This document shows, piece by piece, positions 1-12,622 of a stretch of DNA of 64,000 nt. Under the pieces are notes generated by a model. It did not search any database, was not told where the DNA came from, and saw only the letters and a program-made list of their open reading frames with translations. This DNA comes from Alnus glutinosa (taxonomy: Eukaryota; Streptophyta; Magnoliopsida; Fagales; Betulaceae), in the NCBI RefSeq assembly GCF_958979055.1, contig NC_084889.1:1364001-1428000 (forward strand). The letters are read 5' to 3'. Position 1 is the first letter of the stretch, and each line of letters starts with the position of its first letter. A program made the translations under genes and the position numbers.

Positions 1-1872
1 GTATTTTGCTTTTGAAAAATGTTTGAGGTATTGAGTCTCACGTGTCACAACATAACAAAAATTCTTATTCTTTTGTTTGGTGATATATAATTCATGAATA
101 ACCAAATTTTGTAATTGAAATTCAATAATATTTTTTTCAAATTTCCTAAAATACACCAACTTTACAAATTAATTTTCCAAAAAGTAATCTTCGTTATTTA
201 TTTATTTATTTATTATTTTTAAAAGAAGTCTCCAATGAAAATGATCGACACCACAATCAAAAGCTCTAGGGGTGGCGCAACAACCCTTGATTGGCACTGT
301 GGGTGGTCGCACAACCCCAGCGGTGGTTTTGGTTAGAGTGCATGGCTGAGTACTTCAATGGATTGTTGGCCACTCATGAAGAATAATCATTTTTCAAGAG
401 AAGAAAAAAAAAAAAAACTGAATGATTGTTTTGGGAAAAAAAATTCAGGGTCATTAAGTAGTTTTTTTTCGGAAATACTAAACAAAACAACACAATAACA
501 ATAGATATTTCATAGGAATAAATATTTCATTCATGGCTGATCGAATATATATAAATACGAGTGGAGTGGGGACAAACAATGTGATATATTAAGACACAAA
601 AAGGAAAGAGAGGAATATTGAAATCGATCCTGTCATAAATCAATCAAAATGGGGTTGCTCATATAATTGCTTTTAAATGGTTCATGTAAAAGTAAAACCA
701 CGCGTGAATGTGAATCGATTGGAGCATTGACATTTGAGAAGCCGAAGTCTTTGACACAAAGAAGTATGATTGAATTACTTTCAGCGCTCTTCTCTGAAAT
801 TTATGCCCATTGTCGATCCATTGAGGAGCATGTTCCGTGGACGTCCGGGAAGTAGGGAGCTGGGGCCGCCCTTTTCCTTCTCAAAAGTTACCATAGTTTT
901 TCCAAAAGCAACTGGGCGACCTGCCATATGTCCAAGCCCACAAACTCTCCAGAGTCTCATATGGTGGAAGAAAAATCTGGAACGGCGCCTTTAACTTTAG
1001 ACGATAATGCCCCACAACTTCGCTCGAAAAGAAGTTATTGGGAGGCAACCTAAAGTTAGGTCTGTGCTGTTTTTGACTCCATAACATGGCATTGTTTAAT
1101 TTCTCAAAACTGGTCAACCGTATTGTCATGTCACCATTCTAAATGGACATAAGAAGATACAACTACATAGAGAAATGGCCGGTAATGGTTAAATATATAT
1201 ATACATTTAGGCCCTTAAATTTATATAGGTCAGAACCCACACTTTCTTTTTTCCTTTCATGTTATGAGTGAGATAAAGAAAAAGGAAAAGGTTACAATTC
1301 AGAACCCGCTATTCATCTCCATTAGTTTGTTGACTGGATATATTGCTAGATAGTCATTATAGCCTACCTACTCAAGCAATGAATAGGCTGTTCAAGAGTT
1401 GTTCGGACGCATGGGTTCAATAACAACTCTTTCATTTTCATATTTGCTGTTTAAATTACCAACAATCAAAATAATAAAATTGTTAAAAATCTCTATCCTC
1501 CGTTTAGACCCGTAAATGAGGTATAATTTGGGCCTAAAGCATCATAATTTAGGGCGGTGATTATATATAATCTGGTAAATAAGCACTTGAATTCTCTTTC
1601 CTCTTTTTTAACCGTGCCTAACAATAGGGCCGGCTAGAGAAAGTGGCGGACCGATGGTGATGATGGCGCGTTTTCTAATGTGTTGATGGTAATAATAAAG
1701 GTCTGTCATTTGCAGTAATTGCAAAAATGTAACGGCCGGTTGCATTAAATTTAGGATTAGCACTTGGAATCAGGATCGACTGGATTTCCTCCAATTCCTG
1801 CATGAGTGAGGGTCTCGATAGGACTAATTATCTATGTAGGGGTGAAATTATAATTTTACCTTTGGGAAGGTG

Positions 1873-1916
<44 letters not shown>

Positions 1917-2590
1917 GAGGGTAAAAATTTAATTTTTAAGAGAATTATAATCAAGGGTAATTTAAATAGACAATTACAAAGAAATCTCGGTCTTAGCTAG
2001 CATTAATGGGCCAGTACTTAATTAGAATGTTCGTTTTTGCAACAGTTTTTATCTTAAATTGAAGGCAGTGATAGTAATTGCCGTGACTAATAGCAAAATG
2101 TAATATTCGTGGCATTTAAAAGGATTAGCATTAGTGGCTGCAATAGTAGTTGATATATGGTGAGATTGCAATATTGAGAAAAGGGTGGCGGCAGCAGAGG
2201 GGTCAACTATATATAATAATGTCGTTAAATGAATTAATGTTGACAAATAAATTCCGTAAGGGTAAATTCATGCCACGTGTATTCAAGGTCAGAAACTTAT
2301 GTAGCTTCAGAATGGTCATGTCATGTATTAACTTGGATTCTTTGAGCACAACAGAGTTGATTATTAGCCACCCACCTCAAAGATAGTAGTTTCAATTCGT
2401 TTGTTGGCGTTTATAACATTTATATATATATATTGAAGATGAAGACCGAAGTCTCCCCACGGGTTCCACACTTCGAACCCACGTGAAGACCTGTAGTGAA
2501 TTCCCAGTTGCCCACTTGGCAGGACAAGGTACGTAGGTTGATCCTTTCTTACCCTTTGATATATATCCAAAACTCTGGCGTTATCTTTTC
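1..2590. other. Intergenic, no gene recognised
   Basis: I see no supported gene. The short open frames at 667-1129 have no recognisable domain and no splice context. A 36-base poly(A) run lies at 1879-1914. Segments near 1710-1770 and 2080-2150 share a loosely similar text (AT-rich, containing GGATTAGCA), suggesting a diverged local duplication. Confidence 0.5.
1879..1914. repeat. Poly(A) tract, 36 bases
   Basis: This is an uninterrupted run of A. It could be the tail of an old retroposon, but I found no matching target-site duplication. Confidence 0.9.
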
Positions 2591-2596
2591 ATCTCC

Positions 2597-2604
2597 TATA
2601 TAAG
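2597..2604 (+). promoter_or_regulatory. TATA box of the carboxylesterase gene
   Basis: TATATAAG lies 88 bp upstream of the chosen ATG (2685). Normal TATA-to-start spacing puts transcription start near 2628, giving a short leader of roughly 55 nt. An in-frame ATG at 2670 would also be in the mRNA. Confidence 0.6.
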
Positions 2605-2684
2605 GAACCATTTTGTAACCTAAATATTATATTCCAAATTTGGACTTCTTTCATTTTGATTCACATTCTATGAGACAAAAAAGA

Positions 2685-3713
2685 ATGGCAGCCATTAGTC
2701 TCGATCCAAGTCTAAGCCTACAACATATTTCCGATCACCGTCACCAGGCTATGATCGAGGAAATTGAAGGGCTCATAAGAGTGTACGAAGATGGACATGT
2801 GGAAAGACCCCAGATTGTTCCATGTGTCACAAGCGCACTGTCTTTGAAGCTTGGGGTGACTTCTCGGGATATGGTCATTGACAAGTTCACAAACATTTGG
2901 GCACGTTTTTATGTCCCAGCAGCTGTCTGCCATGGGAAGCTCCCTTTGCTTGTCTATTTCCATGGAGGCGGCTTCTGTGTTGGCTCGGCTGCCTGGAGCT
3001 GCTACCATGAGTTTTTGGCAAGGCTATCAGCCGAAGCCGGTTGCCTGATCATGTCGGTAAATTATCGTTTGGCACCGGAAAATCCTCTTCCTGCCGCTTA
3101 TGAAGACGGATTAACGGCTCTTATTTGGTTGAAACAACAATCTTTACGTGGGGCCAGTGATCATCAATGGTGGTCTAGGCTGTGTAATTTCTCTAAAATA
3201 TTCCTAGCCGGTGACAGCGCCGGTGCCAATATAGCCCACAATGTGGCCACAAGGCTCGGTTCTAAAAATGCAGTCGAAGCAACGTCTTTGAAGCCTTTAA
3301 GTCTAAAGGGTACTATTCTAATACAACCATTTTTCGGCGGAGAGGCTCGGACACAGTCAGAGAATTATATGGTTCAACCGCCTCGTTCGGCGCTGAGCTT
3401 AGCTGCTTCCGATGCATATTGGCGGTTGGCTTTACCGGCTGGAGCTAACCGTGACCATCCATGGTGCAACCCTTTGTCGAACAAACTGGAGGATTTAAAG
3501 CTTTTGCCTGCCATGGTGTGCATATCAGAGATGGATATACTAAAAGACAGAAACTTGGAATTCTGTTCAGCTTTGGCGAGAGCAGGTAAGAGGAGCGAGT
3601 ACGTGGTGTACAAAGGTGTAGGGCATGCATTTCAGGTTCTGAGTAGGGCCCAGGTCTCACAAACCCGAACCCTTGAAATGGTGGCTCATATCAAGGCCTT
3701 TATTACTCGATGA
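2685..3713 (+). CDS. CXE17: Probable carboxylesterase 17 (plant CXE, HSL-type alpha/beta hydrolase)
   Basis: An intronless gene for a 342-residue alpha/beta hydrolase of the plant CXE family (hormone-sensitive-lipase type, related to gibberellin receptor GID1). Visible landmarks are the oxyanion-hole HGGG (residues 93-96), nucleophile elbow GDSAG (176-180, Ser178), catalytic Asp284 in SEMD and His314 in GVGH. The triad is complete, so an active esterase is expected; GID1 proteins lack the catalytic histidine. The conserved segments (VYFHGGGFCVGSAAWSCYH, DAYWRLALP, DHPWCNPL) and the length fit Arabidopsis CXE17 as I remember it. I chose ATG 2685 because it has a good context (A at -3, G at +4) and the family start MAA.SLDP. 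An in-frame ATG at 2670 in poorer context would add five residues. Substrate is unknown. No signal peptide is seen, so a cytosolic location is inferred. Confidence 0.93.
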   Translation: MAAISLDPSLSLQHISDHRHQAMIEEIEGLIRVYEDGHVERPQIVPCVTSALSLKLGVTSRDMVIDKFTNIWARFYVPAAVCHGKLPLLVYFHGGGFCVGSAAWSCYHEFLARLSAEAGCLIMSVNYRLAPENPLPAAYEDGLTALIWLKQQSLRGASDHQWWSRLCNFSKIFLAGDSAGANIAHNVATRLGSKNAVEATSLKPLSLKGTILIQPFFGGEARTQSENYMVQPPRSALSLAASDAYWRLALPAGANRDHPWCNPLSNKLEDLKLLPAMVCISEMDILKDRNLEFCSALARAGKRSEYVVYKGVGHAFQVLSRAQVSQTRTLEMVAHIKAFITR

Positions 3714-3760
3714 CTCATCTCGATCTGTGTACATGTGCTTGTGTTTGAACTTTTGACTGA

Positions 3761-3766
3761 AATAAA
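3761..3766 (+). terminator. Candidate poly(A) signal of the carboxylesterase gene
   Basis: AATAAA lies 48 nt past the stop codon, a normal position for a plant near-upstream element. Cleavage site is not determinable here. Confidence 0.45.
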
Positions 3767-4212
3767 AAATCTTTTCCCTGTCACTACCATTTCTTGAAAA
3801 GCATTAAAGCTTTCCTCTCTCTTTTTTCTTCCCCCCACCCCCTTCAAAGGAAAATATAAGCTAACTTTATGTCCTGTAGATGCCTTTGATTTACGGTTTG
3901 CAGGCTTTGTCATGTGCAATGTTGGGTAGTGCATGGATAAAAGATTTGCATATAATTGCGTCCTGTTGTACGATGCCACTGTTTTTGATGTGATGCTTTG
4001 TTTGGACATTTGGTTCTATTACATGGTATGAGGAGTATATATTCGGGCAGGGATTTAAGCAATTTTTTTATTTTTTGATTTCTGTCGTAGAGTTAATATA
4101 TATATTATATAGAGACTATTTAGATAAATAAGTCTCATAAGAATTCTATCATTTTTTAATTTGGATATATATATCTCTTGCATGTTGTAAGTACATTCCA
4201 TAAAGAAAAAAT

Positions 4213-4216
<4 letters not shown>

Positions 4217-4261
<45 letters not shown>
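4217..4261. repeat. (TA)n microsatellite
   Basis: About 22 uninterrupted TA units downstream of the carboxylesterase gene. Confidence 0.9.
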
Positions 4262-4263
<2 letters not shown>

Positions 4264-5984
4264 ATAATACATAATATACATCTTGCTCTCACTCATGCAG
4301 AATATATATACATATATAATTCAATGCCCACATTACAAGTAATGCCAATCAAAATTCAATATCAATATATAATACAGAATACAAATTAATATTCCACCAA
4401 CTCTCATAAGCCACACTTTGGTGAATTTGTAATAATATAGTAGAAAAGTTTTATTTTTGAGATTTTTCGTTGCGTTAATGGAAGTTAAGTTTAGTTAATA
4501 GTGCATGCCTTCAATTTTATTTTTAATGTATGGACGTTGCAGATGTGACAATCTATAATTAGTAAAATAAATCAAATTAAAAAAAAATCAATTTAATTAA
4601 TTAGTAATTAATTTATTCAGTTTGTAAAGAAATTATAATAAAAGCCGTAGTACTCCAAATATTTTCCAAATACAAAATAACACTACTTCCATGCCTATAG
4701 TAGAGGACTTACCTAGCTAAGAATATTGAAGCCCTAGCTTTTGTAATAGTACATTTTAGGTAGGAATTATTGCATATTTTTGCTTCTATTCCTTTCAAAT
4801 TAAGTGGAATTTGAAAACTTGAAGCTGACGCAATTGAATTGCAACACGTACGTTTCGACGTTAAATATCGTCGATCGGTCGAAAGGCATTGGGACGCTGC
4901 GCTTGCTGTCACTTTTAGCATCCTTCTCCATCATGGGTGGCTACCGTGTATGACCCGCCGATTTCCACTAACACAACCATAGTTGTCTAGTTGGGCTTAT
5001 GGAAACGTTTTCCTTGTTCAAGCGTTGACATTTGAAATGCATTTTTTTCAACCCCCCTTAAAAAGAAAAGAAAGATATCATATGAGATAATTCAGTCTAA
5101 TTCCATTTTGAGAAGGGGAAAAAGACGGAGTTTGCATTAATAGATTGTTGAGTAATGTTAAAAAATTAGAAATCATGTTTTTTTATCTCTAAATTATCTC
5201 ATATTAATGCTCACGTGATAATGCTAATTAATTATAGACAGAAATTTCTTACAAATCAGTTTGTAGGAAATTTCATACAACCCACATATGAGATTGATAT
5301 GTGTCCCTTGGCATGTAAGAAGCACATGTTGTTTTAATAAAATGTACTTCTCACGTGCTATTTTAATAGCATTAATAGAAAGAGAATACCTTTGTATAAG
5401 GATGGACGTAAACTCCTTATTTTACAGCAACCAATTATAAATGGACAAGTCATAAAAAATCAAAAAATAACAAACAGATATAAAAACACCCAATATAATC
5501 TTCGAAATAAATTAAAGAATGACTGAATTGCCGATTCCATCAATTTGCTTCCATTCTTTTTCCCAAATAACTTTTGCAGATGCTGGATATGACGAAAGCT
5601 TCACTGTCCCCCAACAACGATCTAATCGGACTTTGTACTATTAATTTTTTTTTATTTTTTTTTTAATTGTTCGACAACCAGTTCAAAAGAGTCAAGAATT
5701 GCGTTTTTGTTAATGGTGTTGGAGAGGAAATGGCTGTGGAGCTGATGCTGGGATATGGGGGCAATACTAGTGCTCTGGCAGGGAAGATTGAAGAGTACGC
5801 TCTTGCTGTGAAGGAAATCGTGTCTGCTGGGATTCAGGCAGATGAGCGAGGTGATGGGACAACAAATCCGTAAATTTTTGGAAGAACTACCACCACCGCC
5901 CTCCATGTTTTCATGTTTAATATTTATTGTGTGTTTAGATGATGTGTTAATATTTATGTTCATTAATTAATCATTGGCTCAATT

Positions 5985-5991
<7 letters not shown>

Positions 5992-6044
<53 letters not shown>
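5992..6044. repeat. (TA)n microsatellite
   Basis: About 26 TA units, followed by ACACACC. Confidence 0.9.
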
Positions 6045-6049
<5 letters not shown>

Positions 6050-6300
6050 CAAGGTTCAAGGTTGGTTGAGATTTCAACGACAGAATTGTGGGATTAAAAT
6101 GTGGTATATAACATTTCTTTCTTCATTCTTTTCCTTTTCTTTTTTATTTTTTTTGTTGTATTACAGCTTTCACTACAATATATTATCTTACAAACTAATG
6201 TGACAATCCATAATTAGTAAAATAATTAAATGTATGATTGACTTGTCAATCATTAACTAATTAAATTGATAAGGTAAAGTTTTTGCTTAGAAAAATGCTT

Positions 6301-6430
6301 GGGGACTACAACTTTTACTACAAAGTCATTTACAAACAAATATGTCAATCTATAATTGGTGAAATAATTAAGAGAAATTGATAAACCACATCAGTTTGCA
6401 AATAACTTTGTAGTAAAAGTTTTAATATCC
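6301..6430. mobile_element. MITE with about 35-bp terminal inverted repeats
   Basis: The left end (ACTTTTACTACAAAGTCATT) is repeated inverted at the right end (6393-6425) with few mismatches, giving a 130-bp foldback element with no coding capacity. Related AT-rich pieces with the text CAATCTATAATTAGTAAAAT occur near 4550 and 6205. Confidence 0.6.
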
Positions 6431-7752
6431 TTAAAACCACATTTCACTAATTATGAGCTGCGATCATGTTGGAATAGGATCTTCTCCATTTTGTTATAGA
6501 ATAAAGTGTCGTTGCAACATATCAAGAATATCTTCTTTATTTCCTCTCCAATATATTTCCTTATTTTTCTATCTGATTTCCTCAATATTTTCCACTTTAA
6601 TATTTCCTAATTGTGTGGGATGTGCTCCCCTCTATTAGCCTATATATTCATATCTTTTGTAATAAAAAACACTCAATGAAATAAGAAGCAATGTAGTCGT
6701 TTTCTCTCCTTATGTTTAAATGTAGTATACGGTTTTATCAAGACGTTTGCTTTTCTTTTATGAGCACACATCTTTAGCAGACTCTTTATATGATTTATCT
6801 TTCATAATAAAAAATATATTGAAAAATATTATTTTAAAAAAAAAAATAGAGAGTGAAATAAATAATCTGTTGAAATTTAATTATATTAAAAAATATATAT
6901 TTTAAATAACTAAAATAATTACTACTACCGGCGATGCTCTTAGTTAGTTATTTAAATTAAGGTGGATCGATATATAATTTTGATAACATACTCATCCAAA
7001 ATGATTGTGGCTCAGGGCTCTCAGGGCTCAGAGTCAGAGTCCATCTCGGTGGTGCTTCTTCAGGGGGTCATTTGGCTGTTCCAAGGAAATGAAATTACTG
7101 CTACAGTCCCTTGTGTACCAAATTTGTTACCAAACAAACGGATCGAGATAAACCTACCACCGTAGCAAGGTTAATTCTAATATGAATAGAAAGGAAAAAA
7201 AAGAAAAGAAAAGAAAAGAAAAGGGTTAGTTCTAGTGTAAAACAAACTCAAGATTACTAATCACAATTGAAACTAAAAAGACTCTCTCGATCACTACAAT
7301 TGAAAGACCCAACTAAAATACTACTCCATGACCTATTTGAAGAGACTGGGTAGAGATTGTGGAAGTACTCCTGATCGAAGTGTCGAAGAGAGAACGAAAG
7401 TAGCATACACTAAAAATAGAGTGTAGATTGAGTTTTTGATGTTCTGGATTGGTGCCCTTCCCTGTAATAAATGGTCAATGTCGTGAGAAGGTGCATGCCG
7501 TGAAGGTCTGACATCGGCCAGTATTCCTAAGCCTCGTTGACGGTCCAAGGTCGAGGCACTCTAATAGCGTACTGTTGTCATCCTTCATTAACATAAATCT
7601 CCCATACTTTCTTGCTCAAATGAGTATTCCAACAAAACGAACTTGCTTCTTTCCTGTAAGATCAAAGAATATATATTATTAATTTTAATGTTCTATAAAA
7701 AGTTTTGGGAAGTGCGCTACATCTTTCACTTAGGATCGAAAATGTTACACAT

Positions 7753-7876
7753 CCTAAAATTTTTCTCAAGAATTTAGTTTTCAAATGATGTGTCATAATC
7801 TTATATGATCTATCATTTCAAATGAAATTGTGACACATCATTTGAGAAGAAAATTTTGAGAAGCCTAAAATTTCTC
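7753..7876. mobile_element. Foldback MITE containing AAATGATGTGTCA
   Basis: The left arm reads ...TTTTCAAATGATGTGTCATAAT and the right arm GTGACACATCATTTGAGAAGAAAATTTTG, an inverted repeat around a short loop. A relative with the same core and layout lies at about 57128-57251. Confidence 0.6.
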
Positions 7877-9211
7877 CTTGCACTTGTGAACTTACAGTCT
7901 ATTTGGATTTGTGGTTTCAAAATTTACAATTAAAGAAAATATCAATTTCAAAAACTGTGATTTTTGGTTAAAAACACAGTTACACGTTTGGTTAAATTGC
8001 AATTTTGCATTTAAAATAACAGATTAGCTTTTAAAATCGCATGTTTTTGAAAATGCTCATATTGTCTACAATTTGAAAACTCAGATTTTTCTGTTTTTTT
8101 TTTTAAATGCACTCCCAAATAATATACTTTTTGCAATTTTGTTTAACATCTCACTTTTAACCCGTAAGATCGTAGGTTAAACAAACTCTTAATTTATTTA
8201 TGTTAGAGATGACTCTATTTTTATGTATGATAAATGAGGTAAGTAGAGTGAATACAGGAATGGTAAGGATTTGATTACAATTACACATCTATGGTAAATA
8301 CTTGGTAAGGAAAATATATTAAACCTAACATAGAAAATTATCCTATATTCTAACAAACACCATTCAAATTAGTATGGTATTTCAATTCAATTACAGATTT
8401 TAGTTTTTTGTTATTAAAGAATATATATATATTTTGATAATGGATATAAAAACTTTGACTAGAAATGACAAGGAAGTTAAAATTTGCTTAATTTACTCAC
8501 GTAAATATGTGGCTTGTTTTCTTTTAGATAAATGCTACCGTTACACCCATTTACTCACACTCACCCTGATGCAGCATTGATGTGACGTCATATTTTCACT
8601 TAAAATTTGTTGACGACAGTGAAATCTTGAAGTGACATGATAAAGCAGAAATAGCGGACGGGAGAGAGAGGCAATCTGTCTCTGAGGGAGGCATGGGAGA
8701 GAGAGTGAAAATGGAGAAGAAACATTTTTCTTTCTTGATTCTATCCAAAAAAAAAAAAAAGATTTCAGTTGAAGTTCTAATGCAGGAGTCCGTCCTTCTC
8801 AGAGATGCTCATTTGAGCTTTGGGATGCTTGATTGATAACAACGTACGTAGAGCCCAAATAAATTGAAATCAAAGAGAGAAGGATTAGCATGACACCTTA
8901 TGGGAGTGGCATCTAGCCACCCACAACGGGACAAGGATCATCTTCGGTTATGAACCAGTTAGTTTAAGTTGAGACGTAAATTTGTCATTTCATATTTTTT
9001 TTATTTTGAATTTTTTTTTTTTTTTGGGTGGATAAGTTTGCCCCTTCATTTCAACTAACCGGCTTCTCCCCAAATCATTTGAACTAAAGAGGATAGGGAG
9101 GATCATTGCACCTTTTTTAAAAATAATGAAGTGCCACGTTAGAAAGAAATAATAAATGTCATGTCATCATTAATATAGCTTTAAGTTTTGTCCCGAGTTG
9201 GAAAGAAATGA

Positions 9212-9454
9212 GGGCCTTGTTTGATAAAGCAAGAGAAATTGGTAGTAGGAGTTGGAAGTGATAGATGTGATAAAAAGTAAAAAGAATTTGTATAGAAAAA
9301 TGAAAAAGTTTTGTTTTGTAGTGAATTTTTTTTATTTAAATAATAATAAAAAAAATTATTGATGTGATATAAAATTAGATATTTTGAAGTTAATTGTTTT
9401 TTAGATAAGTGAAGAGGGGAAGGAAAAATTTTAATTCCCTTGCCAAACAAGTCC
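9212..9454. mobile_element. Probable hAT-type MITE (GGCCTTGTTTG ends)
   Basis: The left end GGGCCTTGTTTGATAAAGCAAG pairs with the right end CCTTGCCAAACAAGTCC. The interior is AT-rich without coding capacity. Similar ends (TTTGTTTGGCTAACC / TTACCAACCAAATCC) bound about 49975-50225. Confidence 0.5.
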
Positions 9455-10189
9455 GAGAACTTTTGATGCTTTATACGTGCATATGTTTTATAGAGAAATA
9501 ATTGAAGGGAGACCTTTAACGCGTACTCATCCTCTTTTGAATAAAAAAAAAAGCAATTTTATTCAAAAAGAAAAAACAAAACAATAAAAAAGTACACTTT
9601 TTAAATAAAATTGTCTTTTTTATTCAAAATAAGGAGAAAGAGGCCAGTTAAAAGTCAACCCTCAATCATTTCTCTATTTTATAAGGATTAAATTAGCTTA
9701 TAAGAGTAGAAACAAGGGCGGAACCATCGCTCGGGGCAAACAGCTTTAAAATATATGTACAAATTCTTCTAAAATAAACTTTTTACCCTCCCAAAAAGTG
9801 AGTTTTGTTTTTCAAACCTAAAATTTGAGCACCACTCATGAGTAGACACATGTCATTAGCGTCACCTAGTGCCGAATTTCCCACCCCTATTTTCTGACAG
9901 ATTGTTGGAATAATTTTCAATATTCGAATTGGGTTTTTATTCGAAAATCCGGAACCCGGATCCATGAGGAATAAAACCCGAAAGTCGTTTGAATATGGTT
10001 TAAATGCAGTTTGGATTTCAAGGTGAAGTGATAGTGGAAAAGGCGTGGCCTTTGAGGTGGATAGCGTTAAATGCAACTCTGAAAGGCTGTCCATTTTGAG
10101 ACTTGTAACATATATTTTTAAAAAATAAAAATAAAAAAGTATACTAAACAAAATTAATTTGTTTTTTTTAAAAGAAAAATAGAAAAATG

Positions 10190-10372
10190 GGGTGGCTTTT
10201 GTGGCGGGTGCCACCTCTAGGGTGGCTTTCGTCCACCTTAGGGGTCGGGGGTGGCCGCGCGCCACCCCCTGAGCCCTAGGGGTGGCCGCGCGGCTACCCC
10301 AGTAGCCTGGGGGTGGATTTCGGTGTGGCCCGAAAGTCATCCCTGGGGGTCGGGGGTGGCTGCCCAAAACAC
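10190..10372. repeat. GC-rich GGGGTGGC / GCCACCCC module
   Basis: A GC island in AT-rich DNA made of direct and inverted copies of GGGGTGGCC, including GGGGTGGCCGCGCGCCACCCC. It is flanked on both sides by A/T-only tracts, as in the foldback element at 39464-40260, so it is probably the core of a diverged transposon. The 194-codon minus-strand frame across it is a by-product of the repeat. Confidence 0.6.
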
Positions 10373-12622
10373 TGTATTTTATTTTATTTTTCTCAAAAAT
10401 AAAAATAAAAGTTTAGTTTAGTTTTTTTTAGTTTTTAATTTTAATTTTTTTTAACAGTTTTTTTTATTATTTGTTTTGTTATTTTTTATAGTTTTTTATT
10501 TATTTATTATTGGTTTTAATTATTTTGTTTAGTTTTTTTTATTAGTTTTAATTATTTTTCAAAAATTTAACACTTATTTTCATAACACCAATTATTATAC
10601 ACAACTTTTCATACAATCCAATCATTTCTAATCACTTTCTATCATTAAAAAATACTTTTTTCCAATCTCAAAATTTAACACTCAAATACATATTCAAAAA
10701 GAATCTAAATTTTATTCAACATCCAAACACATTTTCATTATTTCGAAATTCACAAACAGATTCAGAATATTATTCATATTCGAAATATTCAATACCCAAA
10801 CGCATCATTAACCATACCGAATATCAACTTGGAAAAGGGTAATATTTCGTAGTTATTAGTATTCGTAAAGCGAAGTATAGATCGTAGTGTTTTCCTCTAA
10901 TCCTTATTCCACCAAAAATTCTAAGAAAAAGAAAACTTTTTAGTTCTGACTTTACTTTTAGTATTTTCTAATATTTAGATCAAGATAAGGTCAATTTTAA
11001 TGTGAAAACCTTATTTGAACGGCTATCATCCAAAATAAAAGTTGAGAGTGGGCAGCTCAACTCTCTTTGCTTTGCTGATTAAAATTTAAAACCACTTTTT
11101 TACATTGCAGTGGCGACAAATAAATAAGTTACTTGTCTTCAACAACTTAACAAAAATTCTTCAGAGGTAACTCAGTACCCCAACCTCCAAAGTAAATGAG
11201 CTACTTATCTTAACTAACAAAGATTCTTCATAAATTTGACATTGGAACAAATGAAATTAGTGCAAACTATCTAACTATTGACTATTCTTACCCTAGTTAT
11301 TGCACACATGGTGCAATAATTTTAATTTGGGTCGGCGACCACATAAAAGAGACCAAAAATAGGCTACTTGCATCATAGGAATAATCAAACCGCTCTTTTT
11401 AGCCACTGTGGTGGTTTGGACACCGGGGGAGAAGCCAGCCTCCCCAACTTGGGAGGCCAAATTGAACAAAAAAAAAAAAAAACTTGTGGGAACCAAAATT
11501 AGAAAAAAAAAAAATTAATAATTAATTAATTAATTAATTAATAAATTAAGAGTAACATTTTATTATTATTTTTTTCTATAATTTTTTTATTTATTTATTT
11601 TTTTGGGAAAACCTTGGAGCTTAGGAGGGGCTGGGGAGGGGGGGCCAGGCCCCCCTAAACTCCTTAGTGGGTTCGCCACTAGTCACCCCAACTCGACTAT
11701 TAGGAATTAGGAAAGATTGAACCATCTCTTTTTGGCCATTGAGGTAGTTTGGCCGCCCTCAACCATTGGTAGTGGTTGAACCATGTCTTTTGGCCATTAA
11801 AGTAGTTTGATCATCTTAATAGCCATCCCTATAACTTGCACATAGTACAAGTCACCTTTTCTTTCTCTTATGTGCTGCCACGTTTTGGGCTATTCATTTA
11901 AAAATGAATTATCCAAATTAAAGCTATTCCATCCCATGCAACAGGATCTCAATCTCATTCCCCTGTGCGAGGCACCTTCATAGTCCTGCATGCACGAAAA
12001 GTTGGCTAAAAGAGATCTTACCAAGAGATATCTTTAACGAGTGACAATGACCTTCCATAACCTATGTGCTTTTAAGGATTTTTAAAACCACTTGTTTACT
12101 TCAAGTAGAGACAAATCTTTCTAACCAAGTATCTACCGTACACGAAGGTCATAGATGCATTTCTCGCGTGTGATATATTTTTCTGTCCTGTTTTATTTTT
12201 TTGCCAGTGATGAAGGTTGTATCTCTCTACCATAATTAACCCCACCCCACAACAAAGTAAGGCCTTGGAGAAGTAATTCATTAGAGAATATGAGAGCATC
12301 CAAATTAGCTTCGCCAAAATCAATGAATCATCTTTGCCAATTTCTATTTGCTAAAGATGTTTTTGAATTCAGAAACACAATAATATCTTCTTGCGTACAA
12401 GAAGGGACTAAAAAATAGGAGAAAATATGCAAATGAGTAACAAAAATGGGTCATAGTATGTTATGTTTCCACATACTAGATCACACAACTTCAGTAGCCA
12501 CTCTGAATGTTAGTCACAAGGAAAGAAGACACGACAAATTATGCGCAAAAGAAATATCACCTCCAGCCAAAAGGTCGTCATATAAACTTGTGTCCAGTGG
12601 GGAAATTGTGGAAGGACGCTGT

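Larger units (their letters stand above)
3790..12050. other. Intergenic, repeat-rich, no gene recognised
   Basis: This long AT-rich stretch holds microsatellites, MITE-like elements (listed separately) and a GC-rich module near 10190-10370. Open frames at 5667-5873 (+), 7333-7548 (-) and 9783-10367 (-) show no family I recognise, and the last is driven by the GC-rich repeat. The segment 10560-10810 is A/C-rich and looks like a transposon arm. The end next to 12050 probably includes the 3' UTR of the minus-strand PP2A gene. Confidence 0.5.

Noticed and set aside
2640-2684. N-terminal extension of the carboxylesterase
   Set aside because: The longest frame starts at a TTG. The in-frame ATG at 2670 has poor context, whereas ATG 2685 fits the family start.
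5652-5963. Overlapping ORFs of 68 (+) and 103 (-) codons
   Set aside because: Reasonable composition but no domain, no introns or partner exons recognised, and both strands open.
7333-7548. 71-codon minus-strand ORF
   Set aside because: No recognisable family; possibly a transposon remnant but not supportable.
9783-10367. 194-codon minus-strand ORF
   Set aside because: It crosses a GC-rich GGGGTGG repeat and a poly(A/T) tract. The protein is low complexity and has no recognisable family.
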